Positions 44,150 to 52,629 of a stretch of 64,000 bases of DNA are shown piece after piece. The notes beneath the pieces are model-generated. The model did no database searches, was not told the origin of the DNA, and was given only the letters and a program-made list of their open reading frames with translations. The number at the start of each line of letters is the position of its first letter. The stretch's first letter is position 1. Source of the DNA: an uncultured Bacteroidales bacterium (GTDB lineage: Bacteria > Bacteroidota > Bacteroidia > Bacteroidales > Muribaculaceae); assembly GCA_902782465.1 (NCBI GenBank), contig CACZNH010000015.1, positions 22,207-86,206 of the forward strand, read 5' to 3'. A program made the position numbers and the translations under genes.

Positions 44150-45112
44150 ATGGACGATAAGCGCAACGAGGGCCGCAAGCTGTGGTCACAAAATCATTCC
44201 GACGTGCCCGCCACGCCCTCAATGAAGCGCCGGATGGTAAGCCACGACTACCAGGGCAAAGCCATCTACCTGATTACCCTGTGCGTGGAGGGGCGTGTCC
44301 CATGCCTCGGCACCCTGTGCAGTCCTGACGAGGACCATACTCAGCCGTGGGTCGCCCCCACCCCATTGGGAACAAAGGTCAAAGCCGAATGGGAGGGCAT
44401 CCCGCGATACTACCCTCAAATCAGGATACTGGCATTGACCCTCATGCCTGACCACATACATGGTATCCTGTTCGTCACCGATGTGCTCCCCGTGCATTTG
44501 GGTAAAGTCATCAACGGCTTCAAGGCTGGCTGCAACAGGGCAGCACAGGAGTTGGGACAAGCTGTTCCGCTATGGGAGAAAGGGTATACCGACGGTGTGC
44601 TCCGCGGTAAAGGGCAACTCAACCGTTGGATGGCTTACCTAGCTGACAACCCTCGACGGTTATGGATAAAGCGGAACCAGCACGACTATTTCAAGGTTTC
44701 CCATCTTCTCACCGTTGGCGGTGCTACAGTCAGCGCAGTGGGCAACCATCAGCTCCTGCATCACCCGTCAATCATGCAGGTCTATTGCTCGCGACGCATG
44801 AGCCAGGAGGAGATTGCCCGTGAGGGAGACCGCCTACTCGCACAAGGAGCCGTGCTTGTGTCCCCCGCCATCAGTCTGGGAGAGAAAACCATCATCAACA
44901 GAGCACTCGAGGCTGGAGTCCCCGTCATCCTCATCACCAACAATGGCCTCGGCGAAATGGCAAAGCCTGGCGGCAAGCTGTTCGACGCCTGCGCAGCAGG
45001 CAAGTTGCTTTTCGTCTCTCCATTCGAGCACCGCAACGACTACCAGCCATTGACGGCCGAATGCTGCCGCGAGATGAATGCCCTGGCCAGGTCCATCGCC
45101 AACAGGCAGTGA
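44150..45112 (+). CDS. RAYT (Y1) transposase fused to a Rossmann-like (DprA/LOG-like) domain
   Basis: 320 residues. The N-terminal part is a Y1/IS200-like HUH nuclease, with H102-I-H104 in LMPDHIHGILFV; candidate nucleophile tyrosines are Y146 (GYTD) and Y163 (AYLADNPRR). Such REP-associated transposases nick single-stranded hairpins. From about residue 185 a second domain follows (MQVYCSRRMSQEEIAREGDR, then GAVLVSPAISLGEKTIINRA and FDACAAGKLLFVSPF). It looks like a Rossmann fold of the DprA/LOG kind; this assignment rests on pattern only. DprA proteins bind single-stranded DNA, so the extra domain might hold the nicked strand. An alternative start is M25 at 44222. Confidence 0.8.
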   Translation: MDDKRNEGRKLWSQNHSDVPATPSMKRRMVSHDYQGKAIYLITLCVEGRVPCLGTLCSPDEDHTQPWVAPTPLGTKVKAEWEGIPRYYPQIRILALTLMPDHIHGILFVTDVLPVHLGKVINGFKAGCNRAAQELGQAVPLWEKGYTDGVLRGKGQLNRWMAYLADNPRRLWIKRNQHDYFKVSHLLTVGGATVSAVGNHQLLHHPSIMQVYCSRRMSQEEIAREGDRLLAQGAVLVSPAISLGEKTIINRALEAGVPVILITNNGLGEMAKPGGKLFDACAAGKLLFVSPFEHRNDYQPLTAECCREMNALARSIANRQ

Positions 45113-45120
45113 CACCACAC

Positions 45121-45195
45121 AGCGAGCCGGAGGCTCCTAATACTCCGACGGGCCAGTCGTGCTTGTCGAGGTATTGCGAGCCTCCGGCTCGCTTT
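45121..45195 (-). repeat. Right REP-like palindrome, inverted
   Basis: Same 75-bp length as the left palindrome and close to its reverse complement. Differences include CTCCTAA in place of CTCGCAA in the outer stem and a few loop bases. Together the two bracket the transposase gene. Confidence 0.88.
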
Positions 45196-45240
45196 ATAAT
45201 AAAAAACACGCGTGGCGTGATATAACTGACAAATTTTCAC

Positions 45241-45248
45241 TATATTTG
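45241..45248 (+). promoter_or_regulatory. Putative -7 box of pepT
   Basis: TATATTTG matches TAnnTTTG and gives a leader of about 45 nt before the pepT start at 45297. No clear -33 element is seen. Confidence 0.5.
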
Positions 45249-45296
45249 CAAGTTGAAAACGATAATAACCATTAACAACTAGAACATATCAACGCT

Positions 45297-46514
45297 ATGA
45301 CAAAATTAGTTGACAGATTTTTGAAGTATGTGAAGTTCGACACCCAGAGTGACGAACTCACCAACTTGACGCCCTCGACACCGGGCCAGATGGTGTTTGC
45401 CAAGGAGCTGGAAAAGGAATTGCACGCCATGGGCCTGAGCGACATCTCACTCGATGACAACGGCTACCTGTTTGCCACGCTGCCCGCCAACACCGACAAG
45501 CCCGTGCCCACCGTGGGCTTCATCGCCCACATGGACACCGCCCCCGACATGAGCGGCCATGACGTGAAACCCCGCATCGTGAAGTATGAGGGCGAGCCTA
45601 TCGTGCTCAGCGAGGAGCCCCGCATTGTCCTCGACCCTGTGCAGTTCCCCGAGATGAACGACTACAAGGGCCAGGACTTCATCGTCACCAGCGGTGACAC
45701 GCTGCTCGGTGCCGACGATAAGGCAGGTATTGCCGAGATTCTGTCTGCCATCGAATGGCTGCAGGAGCACCCCGAGGTGAAACACGGCAACATCCGCGTG
45801 GGCTTCAACCCCGACGAGGAAATCGGCTTGGGTGCCCACCACTTTGACGTGGAGAAGTTTGGCTGTGACTGGGCCTATACCATGGACGGTGGCGCCGTGG
45901 GCGAGCTGGAGTATGAAAACTTCAATGCCGCCAGCGCCAAGATTACCTTCAAGGGCCTGAACGTCCATCCCGGTGCCGCCAAGCACAAGATGCTCAACTC
46001 GATGCGCGTTGCCCTGCAGTTCGCTGCCATGCTGCCGCGCTGGGAGACGCCCGAGCACACCGAGGGCTACGAGGGTTTCTACCACCTCATCCACATGGAA
46101 GGTGGCGTTGAGCAGACCACGCTGAACTACATCATCCGCGACCACGACCGCGCCCGCTTTGAGAGCCGCAAGCGCGAAATCGAGCACCTGTGCCGCAAAA
46201 TCAACTCCGAGTTCCCCGATTGCGCTTCGTGCGAAATCAAGGACCAGTACTACAACATGCGCGAGAAGATTGAGCCGGTGATGAACATCATCGACATCGC
46301 CAAGCAGGCTATGGAGAATGCCGGCGTCACCCCCAAGGTGCAGCCCATCCGTGGCGGTACCGACGGTGCCCAGCTGTCGTTCAAGAACCTGCCCTGCCCC
46401 AACATCTTTGCCGGCGGCATGAACATGCACGGTCGCTTTGAGTATGTGCCCATCCCCTCGATGGAGAAGGCGATGATGACCATCATCGAGATTTGCAAGC
46501 TGGTGGCCGAATGA
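45297..46514 (+). CDS. pepT: Peptidase T (tripeptide aminopeptidase)
   Basis: 405-residue cytoplasmic M20 metallopeptidase that removes the N-terminal residue from tripeptides. Zinc-binding and catalytic blocks are [14 protein letters not shown] (His78/Asp80-type), [28 protein letters not shown] (catalytic Glu) and [20 protein letters not shown], and the C-terminal zinc ligand region is [11 protein letters not shown] followed by [14 protein letters not shown]. It is complete and of family length. It may act on peptides brought in by the two POT transporters encoded just upstream. Confidence 0.95.
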   Translation: MTKLVDRFLKYVKFDTQSDELTNLTPSTPGQMVFAKELEKELHAMGLSDISLDDNGYLFATLPANTDKPVPTVGFIAHMDTAPDMSGHDVKPRIVKYEGEPIVLSEEPRIVLDPVQFPEMNDYKGQDFIVTSGDTLLGADDKAGIAEILSAIEWLQEHPEVKHGNIRVGFNPDEEIGLGAHHFDVEKFGCDWAYTMDGGAVGELEYENFNAASAKITFKGLNVHPGAAKHKMLNSMRVALQFAAMLPRWETPEHTEGYEGFYHLIHMEGGVEQTTLNYIIRDHDRARFESRKREIEHLCRKINSEFPDCASCEIKDQYYNMREKIEPVMNIIDIAKQAMENAGVTPKVQPIRGGTDGAQLSFKNLPCPNIFAGGMNMHGRFEYVPIPSMEKAMMTIIEICKLVAE

Positions 46515-46532
46515 CAAAAAACAGTTAAATAA

Positions 46533-46564
46533 TTTGGCAGGTATAGAAAAAAGCTATACCTTTG
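46533..46564 (+). promoter_or_regulatory. Promoter of tRNA-Lys
   Basis: TTTG at 46533-46536 and TACCTTTG at 46557-46564, spaced 20 bp, lie 17 bp before the tRNA. Confidence 0.72.
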
Positions 46565-46581
46565 CACCGCTTTTTTACGGA

Positions 46582-46654
46582 GATTCGCTAGCTCAGCAGG
46601 TAGAGCACATCCCTTTTAAGGATGGGGTCGTGGGTTCGAGCCCCACGCGAATCA
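46582..46654 (+). tRNA. tRNA-Lys (anticodon UUU)
   Basis: 73-nt cloverleaf. The acceptor stem GATTCGC/GCGAATC, D-loop GCTCAGCAGGTAGAGC, anticodon stem CATCC around CTTTTAA giving UUU, T-arm GTGGGTTCGAGCCCCAC and discriminator A are all in place. CCA is not fully encoded. It is followed directly by a strong hairpin. Confidence 0.97.
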
Positions 46655-46696
46655 CAAGAGAACGGGCCTGAAGAAATCTTCAGGCCCGTTCTCTTG
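46655..46696. terminator. 20-bp perfect hairpin after tRNA-Lys
   Basis: CAAGAGAACGGGCCTGAAGA (46655-46674) is exactly complementary to 46677-46696 with a two-base spacer. It lies between tRNA-Lys and the convergent CotH gene, so it can end transcription from both sides, although T-runs are weak. Confidence 0.85.
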
Positions 46697-46717
46697 TTCA
46701 GTTCAAAAACCCTTGTA

Positions 46718-48445
46718 TTACAGGATGATACTGATAATTGCGTTGATGTCACTGATGTTGACTACGCCATCTTTATTGACGTCGGCATTCTTGTCAAAGC
46801 CACCCGCCAGGATGATGTTGATGACAGCATTAATGTCGCTGATGTTGACCACGCCATCCAGATTCACGTCACCAGGCAGTACAGGTTCCGGTCCGGGATC
46901 CCTGGGAATAAAGACGTTCTCATCAAGATACACCATGCGGCGGCGAATCCAATCCTCGACATACTGCATCTCATTGATGAGATTGAGTTCTTTCCTATTG
47001 AGGTCAGTGTCCCTGCTCCATCGAGCCTCCTCGCGTTCAGCAGCGCCACAATCCACCAGGTTGTCAATAGCAGCCCAATAGCGGTTCACGAGGCTGTCGG
47101 TGTGGAGTTTGGTCTTCCTCAGTTCAGCATAGCGCTCGTTGAGCTGGTCAACCCACTCATCGACTTCCATCATGTCGGCCATGGGAATGTGCATCATCCA
47201 CTCGGTCACGGGACGCTCAGGCTTCACCATCTCAGGATGACTGGCATTGGGGGCATAGTTGGCACCCAAGCAGATGTCAAGGTCCCAGGGAACCATGGTC
47301 AGCAGAAGGCTGTCTTGCGTGTCATAGCATGCATAGTAGATGTTCTTGCATGAATTGTCCAATGCCTGCAACGCAGCGACAAAGATGTAATAGTCCTGCA
47401 TAACGGGCATGTCGAAGTAATATTTCATGCTATCGATGCGCAATTGGATATCGCTGTTGTCGGCCCGATAGGCAAACTTGACAGCCTTGTCAAGAGCGGT
47501 CCAGTTGGAACGGCCAATCTCGTCGTAGTCGGGATACTTGTACTCAAAACCGTCCCAATAGGTGGGAAGACTGGTGTACCTCCTTTGCGGATCACTCATT
47601 GCAGTGGTGGTGGTCATCTTGTAAGCGGTCCAGAGCACACCGTGGAACATCCTGTTCTCCTCATCGTAACGTTTGATTTTGAGCTGCTTGCGGTCAATGG
47701 GCTCACACATGTTGTAGATACCCATATAGGCACCGTTCAAGAGCACCTCAACCATTTGGCCACGTGAACCGTTGTTCACCTTTCCTACCGAGTCGGCATA
47801 CCAGGGCTGGCGGGCAAAGTCCAGCCACAGGTCGGTGCTCACGCGGTTGCGCACACGCAGGAAGTCCATCTGTCCAGCATCCAGAATCCAGTTGTTGTCA
47901 TTGCGCAGGCCGAAGAAGCGGTGGTTGGCCTTTGTCGAGTCCTCGTTGACAAATTTGACACGGTAGTTGCGTTTGTGCTTTCCGGAGACATTGGTTGCGC
48001 CGCCGCGCCACTTCACCTTTGCCTTCAAGGGTTCAGCGTATGCCGAGTCTGGCTCGCTCACCCTCACGGTGCCATAGGTGTATTCGGTGTTGAACACGCC
48101 CTCCAGTTCCACTATCGGGAGCCAGGTGAAGGTGATGTGTCCCGTAACGAGTTCACTTCCCTTATACACGGTGACGGTGTAGTTCTTGCCTCCGGCAACA
48201 CGCGCGAAGGTATAGGTCTCGCCGTTGTCTACGGCAGTGCCATCGATAACGAGAGTCCTCACATCGGCGTCAAAGTTTACCGTCGCAGTGAAGTTCTGGC
48301 CGAAGTAGTCCTGCGGAATACTGCACAACCAGATGTTATTGAGGGTGTCGAGCACCGCGCGGTGGCCACCAATGTTAAACGCCTGTGCCCAGCATCCGAT
48401 GCCGGCCATGAGGCACAATGTCAATAAAAGTAACTTCTTTCTCAT
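46718..48445 (-). CDS. Secreted CotH-kinase-family protein with C-terminal dockerin
   Basis: 575 residues with a signal peptide (about 1-20). A beta-rich N-terminal part (about 25-125) precedes a CotH-like atypical kinase domain (about 130-480). Recognisable pieces are KVKWRGGATNVSGKHKRNYR (nucleotide-binding region), NGAYMGIYNMCEPIDRKQLK and MVPWDLDICLGANY (metal-binding DxD-like). C-terminal dockerin-like calcium loops lie at about 520-575 (GDVNLDGVVNISDINAVINI and ADVNKDGVVNISDINAIISI). CotH proteins phosphorylate secreted proteins; in gut anaerobes they are often linked to dockerins. The start at 48445 is chosen because it opens the signal peptide. Confidence 0.82.
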   Translation of the reverse strand: MRKKLLLLTLCLMAGIGCWAQAFNIGGHRAVLDTLNNIWLCSIPQDYFGQNFTATVNFDADVRTLVIDGTAVDNGETYTFARVAGGKNYTVTVYKGSELVTGHITFTWLPIVELEGVFNTEYTYGTVRVSEPDSAYAEPLKAKVKWRGGATNVSGKHKRNYRVKFVNEDSTKANHRFFGLRNDNNWILDAGQMDFLRVRNRVSTDLWLDFARQPWYADSVGKVNNGSRGQMVEVLLNGAYMGIYNMCEPIDRKQLKIKRYDEENRMFHGVLWTAYKMTTTTAMSDPQRRYTSLPTYWDGFEYKYPDYDEIGRSNWTALDKAVKFAYRADNSDIQLRIDSMKYYFDMPVMQDYYIFVAALQALDNSCKNIYYACYDTQDSLLLTMVPWDLDICLGANYAPNASHPEMVKPERPVTEWMMHIPMADMMEVDEWVDQLNERYAELRKTKLHTDSLVNRYWAAIDNLVDCGAAEREEARWSRDTDLNRKELNLINEMQYVEDWIRRRMVYLDENVFIPRDPGPEPVLPGDVNLDGVVNISDINAVINIILAGGFDKNADVNKDGVVNISDINAIISIIL

Positions 48446-48489
48446 GTTGTAATTACCTGATATGTATTGCAATGCATTAATTTAGAGCG

Positions 48490-48497
48490 CAAAGATA
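48490..48497 (-). promoter_or_regulatory. Putative -7 box of the CotH gene
   Basis: Minus strand reads TATCTTTG, 45 bp before the ATG. Divergent from the box at 48635. Confidence 0.5.
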
Positions 48498-48634
48498 ATA
48501 AAAAAGTCATTATCAAGCCGCCTCACACTTGTTATTTTCAATAATATTTACAGCAGAATCGGCGGACAAGCATTTTTTTTGAAATAAAACTCCAGTTTTT
48601 TTGTTTTTTTTCATTCTATCAACTAAAAAAGAAG

Positions 48635-48642
48635 TAACTTTG
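48635..48642 (+). promoter_or_regulatory. Putative -7 box of the NAD(P)HX repair gene
   Basis: TAACTTTG matches TAnnTTTG. It lies downstream of the first possible in-frame start (48601), which supports the ATG at 48682 as the true start. Confidence 0.55.
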
Positions 48643-48681
48643 CATCTCTTACAAATTAACAATGAAAATCACCCGATAGCA

Positions 48682-50205
48682 ATGAAAATATTTACCAATG
48701 ACGGCATGCGGCGCATTGGCGACCGTACTATAGAAAAAGAAGATATAACGATGCTTGACCTGATTGAAAGGGCCGCATCGGCTGTGTCCTACGAACTCAT
48801 TTCGCGCTGGAGGACCTCCAAGCGCTTCGTGATATTTGCCGGCCCCGGTGACAATGGTGCCGACGCACTGGCTGTGGCCCGCATGATGTATGAACAGGGC
48901 TACCGTCCTGAGGTGTACCTGTTCAATATCAAGTCGGCACAGCTCTCACCCTGCTGCCTTGCCAACCGCGACCGTTTTTTGGAAACCATCGGTGACGACG
49001 ATGTGGACTTCATCGAGGTGATTCAGAACTTCACGCCTCCCGAACTTGACGAGAACGATGTGGTGGTGGACGGACTGTTCGGCAACGGCCTGCGCACCCC
49101 GCTCAAGGGCGGCTACACCGCCCTGGTGCAGTACATCAACTCCAGCGGTGCCTATGTCGTGTCGATTGACATCCCCTCGGGCATGTTCGGCGAGTGGAAC
49201 ATGGGCAACGACCGCCGCAACATCATCCGCGCCAACCTGACGCTTACCTACAACAGCAAGCGTCTAGCCTTCTACTTCTCGGAGAATGCCGAGTTTGTCG
49301 GCGAGTGCAAGGTGCTGGACATTGAGCTGGACCCCGAGAGCATTGCTATCACGCCCACCGACTACTACCTCATCGAGCGTGACGACGTGCACGACCTGAT
49401 GCACCCGCGCAATCCCTTCAGCAACAAATATGACCACGGCACGCTGCTGCTCATTGCCGGCAGCTATGGCATGATGGGTGCCGCCGTGCTGGCAGCCCGC
49501 GGTGCCTTGCGCACCGGCGCCGGCCTGGTGACCGTGCATGCTCCCCGTTGCGGCTATCAGGTGCTGCAGACCGCCGTTCCCGAGGCCCTCTTCGAGCCTG
49601 ACCGCAACGAGATTATGACCTCGTCTATCGACCTGCGCCACACCTATAGCGTGGTGGCGCTGGGTCCCGGCATCGGCTACAACGATGAGACGCTCGAGGC
49701 AGTCCACCAGTTCATCATGAACTTCAAGCGTCCGTGCCTGCTCGATGCCGACGCGCTGAACTGCATCTCACGCCGTCCCATGCTGCTCAGGAGCATTCCT
49801 TCACGCTCCATCATCACGCCTCACGCCATCGAGTTTGACCGCCTCTTCGGCGAGCACAACACCGACGAGGAGCGCCTCAAGAAGGCCATCGATGTGTCCA
49901 AGCTCTACCAGATTACCATCGTGCTCAAGGGTCACTACACGATGACCGTGCGCCCCGACAGCAAGATTTACGTCAACAGCAGCGGCAACGCCGGTATGGC
50001 AACCCCTGGCAGCGGCGACGTGCTCACGGGTGTCATCTCGGCCCTCATTGCACAGAACTATCCCGCCGACTGGTCGGTCGTCCTCGGCGTCTATCTCCAC
50101 GGCCTGGCAGGCGACCTGGCAGCACAGGCCCACGGCACCTACGGCATGATAGCCTCGGACATCGTCGACAACCTGGGCAAAGCCATCATGGAAGTGATGA
50201 AATAG
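48682..50205 (+). CDS. nnr: Bifunctional NAD(P)H-hydrate epimerase/dehydratase
   Basis: 507-residue two-domain repair enzyme that restores hydrated NADH and NADPH. The N-terminal epimerase domain (about 1-210) has FAGPGDNGADALAVARMM and the SIDIPSGMFGEW region. The C-terminal ADP-dependent dehydratase domain (about 225-505) has GTLLLIAGSYGMMGAAVLAA, VALGPGIGY, LLDADALNCI and NAGMATPGSGDVLTGVISAL with the catalytic aspartate. Fused forms are usual in bacteria. It has its own promoter and terminator. Confidence 0.93.
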   Translation: MKIFTNDGMRRIGDRTIEKEDITMLDLIERAASAVSYELISRWRTSKRFVIFAGPGDNGADALAVARMMYEQGYRPEVYLFNIKSAQLSPCCLANRDRFLETIGDDDVDFIEVIQNFTPPELDENDVVVDGLFGNGLRTPLKGGYTALVQYINSSGAYVVSIDIPSGMFGEWNMGNDRRNIIRANLTLTYNSKRLAFYFSENAEFVGECKVLDIELDPESIAITPTDYYLIERDDVHDLMHPRNPFSNKYDHGTLLLIAGSYGMMGAAVLAARGALRTGAGLVTVHAPRCGYQVLQTAVPEALFEPDRNEIMTSSIDLRHTYSVVALGPGIGYNDETLEAVHQFIMNFKRPCLLDADALNCISRRPMLLRSIPSRSIITPHAIEFDRLFGEHNTDEERLKKAIDVSKLYQITIVLKGHYTMTVRPDSKIYVNSSGNAGMATPGSGDVLTGVISALIAQNYPADWSVVLGVYLHGLAGDLAAQAHGTYGMIASDIVDNLGKAIMEVMK

Positions 50206-50230
50206 CCCCATACAAGGTATCAAATACAAC

Positions 50231-50261
50231 AACCGCACCCCTCATGAGGTGCGGTTTGTTT
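50231..50261 (+). terminator. Intrinsic terminator after nnr
   Basis: AACCGCACC (50231-50239) pairs with GGTGCGGTT (50248-50256), followed by TGTTT. Good Rho-independent pattern. Confidence 0.85.
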
Positions 50262-50700
50262 ATGTGTGCCCATATTTTGAGATACTGTCGCCTGAAACAA
50301 GGATCGTGCTAACGCACGAAAAATCTAAACAAATCATTAACAAATTGAAACTAATATATGATTGATTCTGTCAGGATTTGTTTTCTAATTTGTTTTGATT
50401 TTTGCCCGTTTGCGGGCACTCGTGTTGCTCAATCATTGACTCTTTGGCGACATGACGAAAGGTTCGGAACAAACTCACTGTGTCGTTGGCCCATTGAGGA
50501 GACTGCGCGACAGCGATGCCCACGAAGAAACGCATTTAATTAGCCCTCGCTACGCTCGGGCGAAGATAAACTTATTCTAAATGTTTTGAACTGCATGGTA
50601 ATAAATCCAAAGCAAGAAGCTCATTGTTGAAATGCGCTTCTTACGCGCTATCGCGCTGTTTTAGCGCATTTCAACAATTCACTAGTTATTTAAGTGTATA
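50262..50700. other. Gene-free region with a strong hairpin
   Basis: No protein is supported here; a 61-codon frame at 50358-50543 has no recognisable features. A perfect 14-bp inverted repeat, TTGTTGAAATGCGC (50624-50637) and GCGCATTTCAACAA (50664-50677), encloses a 26-base loop with its own GCGC/GCGC stem. Short hairpins such as CGTGC/GCACG near 50306-50318 also occur. The area looks like accumulated repeat or decayed mobile material. Confidence 0.6.
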
Positions 50701-50854
50701 GGTCATTTTGCAGGATGAAAATTCAAGAGGATTATTGCATATCAGAAAAGAGTGATTATCTTTGCCGATACACAATACTCGGCTTGAAAATTCATCCTGC
50801 AAAATGAACCTTAGAACCACTATATGTGATTTTCATCCTGCAAAATGGACCTTA
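50701..50854. repeat. Inverted repeats bracketing a promoter-like sequence, plus a third direct copy
   Basis: GGTCATTTTGCAGGATGAAA and on to 50727 is nearly the reverse complement of 50783-50810. A third copy of the TCATCCTGCAAAATG core lies at 50833-50847, in the same orientation as the second. Between the inverted copies sits TTG (50735-50737), 19 bp, then TATCTTTG (50757-50764), a good promoter reading rightward. No gene follows on that strand; the next features are on the minus strand. Confidence 0.75.
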
Positions 50855-50945
50855 CGCCTAAAATTCAGATATCGCAAAGGTGCAAATAAAATGTGAAACC
50901 ACAAAAAAATATTGCCGATAATCAAATGATTATCAGCAATATTTG

Positions 50946-51030
50946 TACCTGAAGTGGGACTTGAACCCACACGGCCGCAATGGCCAAGGGATTTTAAGTC
51001 CCTCGTGTCTACCGATTCCACCATTCAGGC
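50946..51030 (-). tRNA. tRNA-Leu (anticodon UAA)
   Basis: 85-nt class II tRNA. Minus strand: acceptor GCCTGAA with TTCAGGT, anticodon loop ACTTAAAA with UAA, long variable arm TGGCCATTGCGGCCG, T-arm GTGGGTTCAAGTCCCAC and discriminator A. The long variable arm and the anticodon fit leucine. Confidence 0.96.
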
Positions 51031-51051
51031 TTGCGGTTGCAAATTCGGGTG

Positions 51052-51083
51052 CAAAGATAGTGCAAGACGAGCGAAATGCCAAA
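51052..51083 (-). promoter_or_regulatory. Promoter of tRNA-Leu
   Basis: Minus strand TTTG (51083-51080) and TATCTTTG (51059-51052), spaced 20 bp, about 21 bp before the tRNA 5' end. Confidence 0.72.
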
Positions 51084-51130
51084 TTTATTTGAGCATTTCT
51101 GAAGCTCAGTCAAGATTATCCACTTGTCCA

Positions 51131-51172
51131 TCGGGATTTATCGATTGTACTTCTTGTCTTTCTTGTCGTTAA
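51131..51172. repeat. Half copy of the 24.8-kb inverted-repeat element
   Basis: TCGGGATTT near 51131 and CTTGTCTTTCTTGTC at 51153-51167 match the right end of the element at 24811-24847. The left arm is absent here. Confidence 0.6.
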
Positions 51173-51223
51173 AATTAATACAACGGCAGCAGGTACTACA
51201 ACATGCTTATAAACCTTTGTCGT

Positions 51224-52540
51224 TTACACGAGGTCTAGCAGGGGGATGTCGTCAACGGCCTGCTGGCGCTGGCGCAACTTGGAGAGGCCCTCGACTACCG
51301 GGGCAAAGCAGGTGTCGGCCTTGACGATGAAATTGGACGAGCCGACGGCAGTAAGGGCATTGAGGGCGGTGTTGACGGTCAGGTCATCAGGGTCATAGGC
51401 AGGTTGATAGCGCTCCACACCCTCGGCATCACCCGTATTGATGGCCGTGAGCAGTCCTGCACGCTGCAATCGCTCAATGACGTCCTTGACCAGCGGCCCC
51501 GGAATGCTATAATCATTAATGAGTATGCCGGCAGTGAGTGGCGCTTCACGTTGTTTGAAACGCTTGGCGGCAAAGGCGAGAACGGCAATCGCCATGTCGT
51601 TGGCGTAGGCCTGCGAGATGTCTTTTACCTTATCATTATATGAGAAGCGGTCGAAGTTCTGCCAAGCATAGGTCAGCACCACACCCGACAGGGCGATGAG
51701 CCACGACAGTTGGAGCCACACCAACAACAAGGGCAGGAAGGCGAAACTGCCGTAGATGGCGTTGTACTTGGAGACATAGACCTGCCCCGTGAGGAAGAGC
51801 CACTGCACAATCTGGAACATAGTGCCGCACAGCACGCCCGCGAACAGGGCGCCCTTGAAGCTCACCTTGGTGTTAGGCACCAGATAATAGGCTGAAGTGA
51901 AGATTATCCAGGCGATGACAGTGGGGGTAAATGCCAGCAGACGATGGGCCACCGGCGAGAGCGCATGGCCTGCAAACACATGCTGCACCGCGTCGCTCAT
52001 GAAGATGGAGATGCCCGCAGAACACAGCATGAGCATGGGCAACAACAGGAACAGGGCGGTATAGTCGGTGAATTTGCGCTTGATAGACCGCTTGACGGTG
52101 ATGCCCCAGATATGGTTGAAGGTATCCTCGACATTGCTCATCAGCGAGACCAGCGTCCAAAGCAATAAAATGAGGCCGATGCCAATGAAAATGCCCTGCG
52201 AGGCGTGAGCGAGGTAATTGTCCACATCGGTCAACGCCGTTTCCAGGGCCTGACGCTGGGACGGGAAATAGCGGAACAGCTCGTTCTGCATCAGGTTCTG
52301 AAAGCCGAAGCCTCGCGCGATGGCAAAAATCATTGCCAGAGCAGGGACGACGGCCAGCACAGTATTATAGGTGAGTGAACCAGCGCGAATCTGCAAGTCG
52401 CGGTCCAAGTATGAGCGGATACTCAAGTTGATTACTTTCACGACCCTGACATGCAACAACGTGCGGGTATCGTCCCACACATCACTGACGCAATAGCGGA
52501 CATTGCGCATCATGCGCTGCCAAATGCTCTCACTTGCCAC
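51224..52540 (-). CDS. YihY/BrkB-family inner-membrane protein
   Basis: 438 residues. A cytoplasmic N-terminus (about 1-45) leads into six membrane helices over about 50-300, with the family's SLTYNTVLAVVPALAMIFAI and SMSNVEDTFNHIWGITVKRS-like region (written SLMSNVEDTFNHIWG here). The C-terminal soluble extension of about 120 residues contains a winged-helix-like segment. The family was once called ribonuclease BN in error; its real function is unresolved and may be transport or envelope related. It lies just downstream of adk on the same strand, separated by palindrome B2. Confidence 0.85.
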   Translation of the reverse strand: MASESIWQRMMRNVRYCVSDVWDDTRTLLHVRVVKVINLSIRSYLDRDLQIRAGSLTYNTVLAVVPALAMIFAIARGFGFQNLMQNELFRYFPSQRQALETALTDVDNYLAHASQGIFIGIGLILLLWTLVSLMSNVEDTFNHIWGITVKRSIKRKFTDYTALFLLLPMLMLCSAGISIFMSDAVQHVFAGHALSPVAHRLLAFTPTVIAWIIFTSAYYLVPNTKVSFKGALFAGVLCGTMFQIVQWLFLTGQVYVSKYNAIYGSFAFLPLLLVWLQLSWLIALSGVVLTYAWQNFDRFSYNDKVKDISQAYANDMAIAVLAFAAKRFKQREAPLTAGILINDYSIPGPLVKDVIERLQRAGLLTAINTGDAEGVERYQPAYDPDDLTVNTALNALTAVGSSNFIVKADTCFAPVVEGLSKLRQRQQAVDDIPLLDLV

Positions 52541-52557
52541 TTTCCTTGCTCATTTTT

Positions 52558-52625
52558 AAACTACGAATTACGCGAATTACACTAAAAGGCAGAATAATTC
52601 GCTTAATTCGTGTAATTCGTAGTTT
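52558..52625. repeat. Dispersed palindrome family B, copy B2
   Basis: AAACTACGAATTACGCGAAT at the left pairs with AATTCGTGTAATTCGTAGTT at the right, nearly perfectly over about 20 bp. It fills the gap between adk and the YihY gene and is the most complete of the three copies. Confidence 0.88.
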
Positions 52626-52629
52626 TTAT

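Larger units (their letters stand above)
44061..45195 (+). mobile_element. REP-bounded RAYT element (transposase gene between inverted palindromes)
   Basis: 1135-bp unit in which a Y1-type transposase gene is flanked by two 75-bp palindromic sequences in inverted orientation. The right copy is nearly the reverse complement of the left, including the asymmetric loop. The arrangement matches the REPtron idea, in which a REP-associated tyrosine transposase sits between its own REP sequences. Whether the whole unit moves as one, or only the palindromes do, cannot be told from one copy. Confidence 0.8.

Noticed and set aside
50358-50543. 61-codon frame in the gene-free region
   Set aside because: No domain, no promoter, and irregular composition; the region is repeat-rich non-coding DNA.
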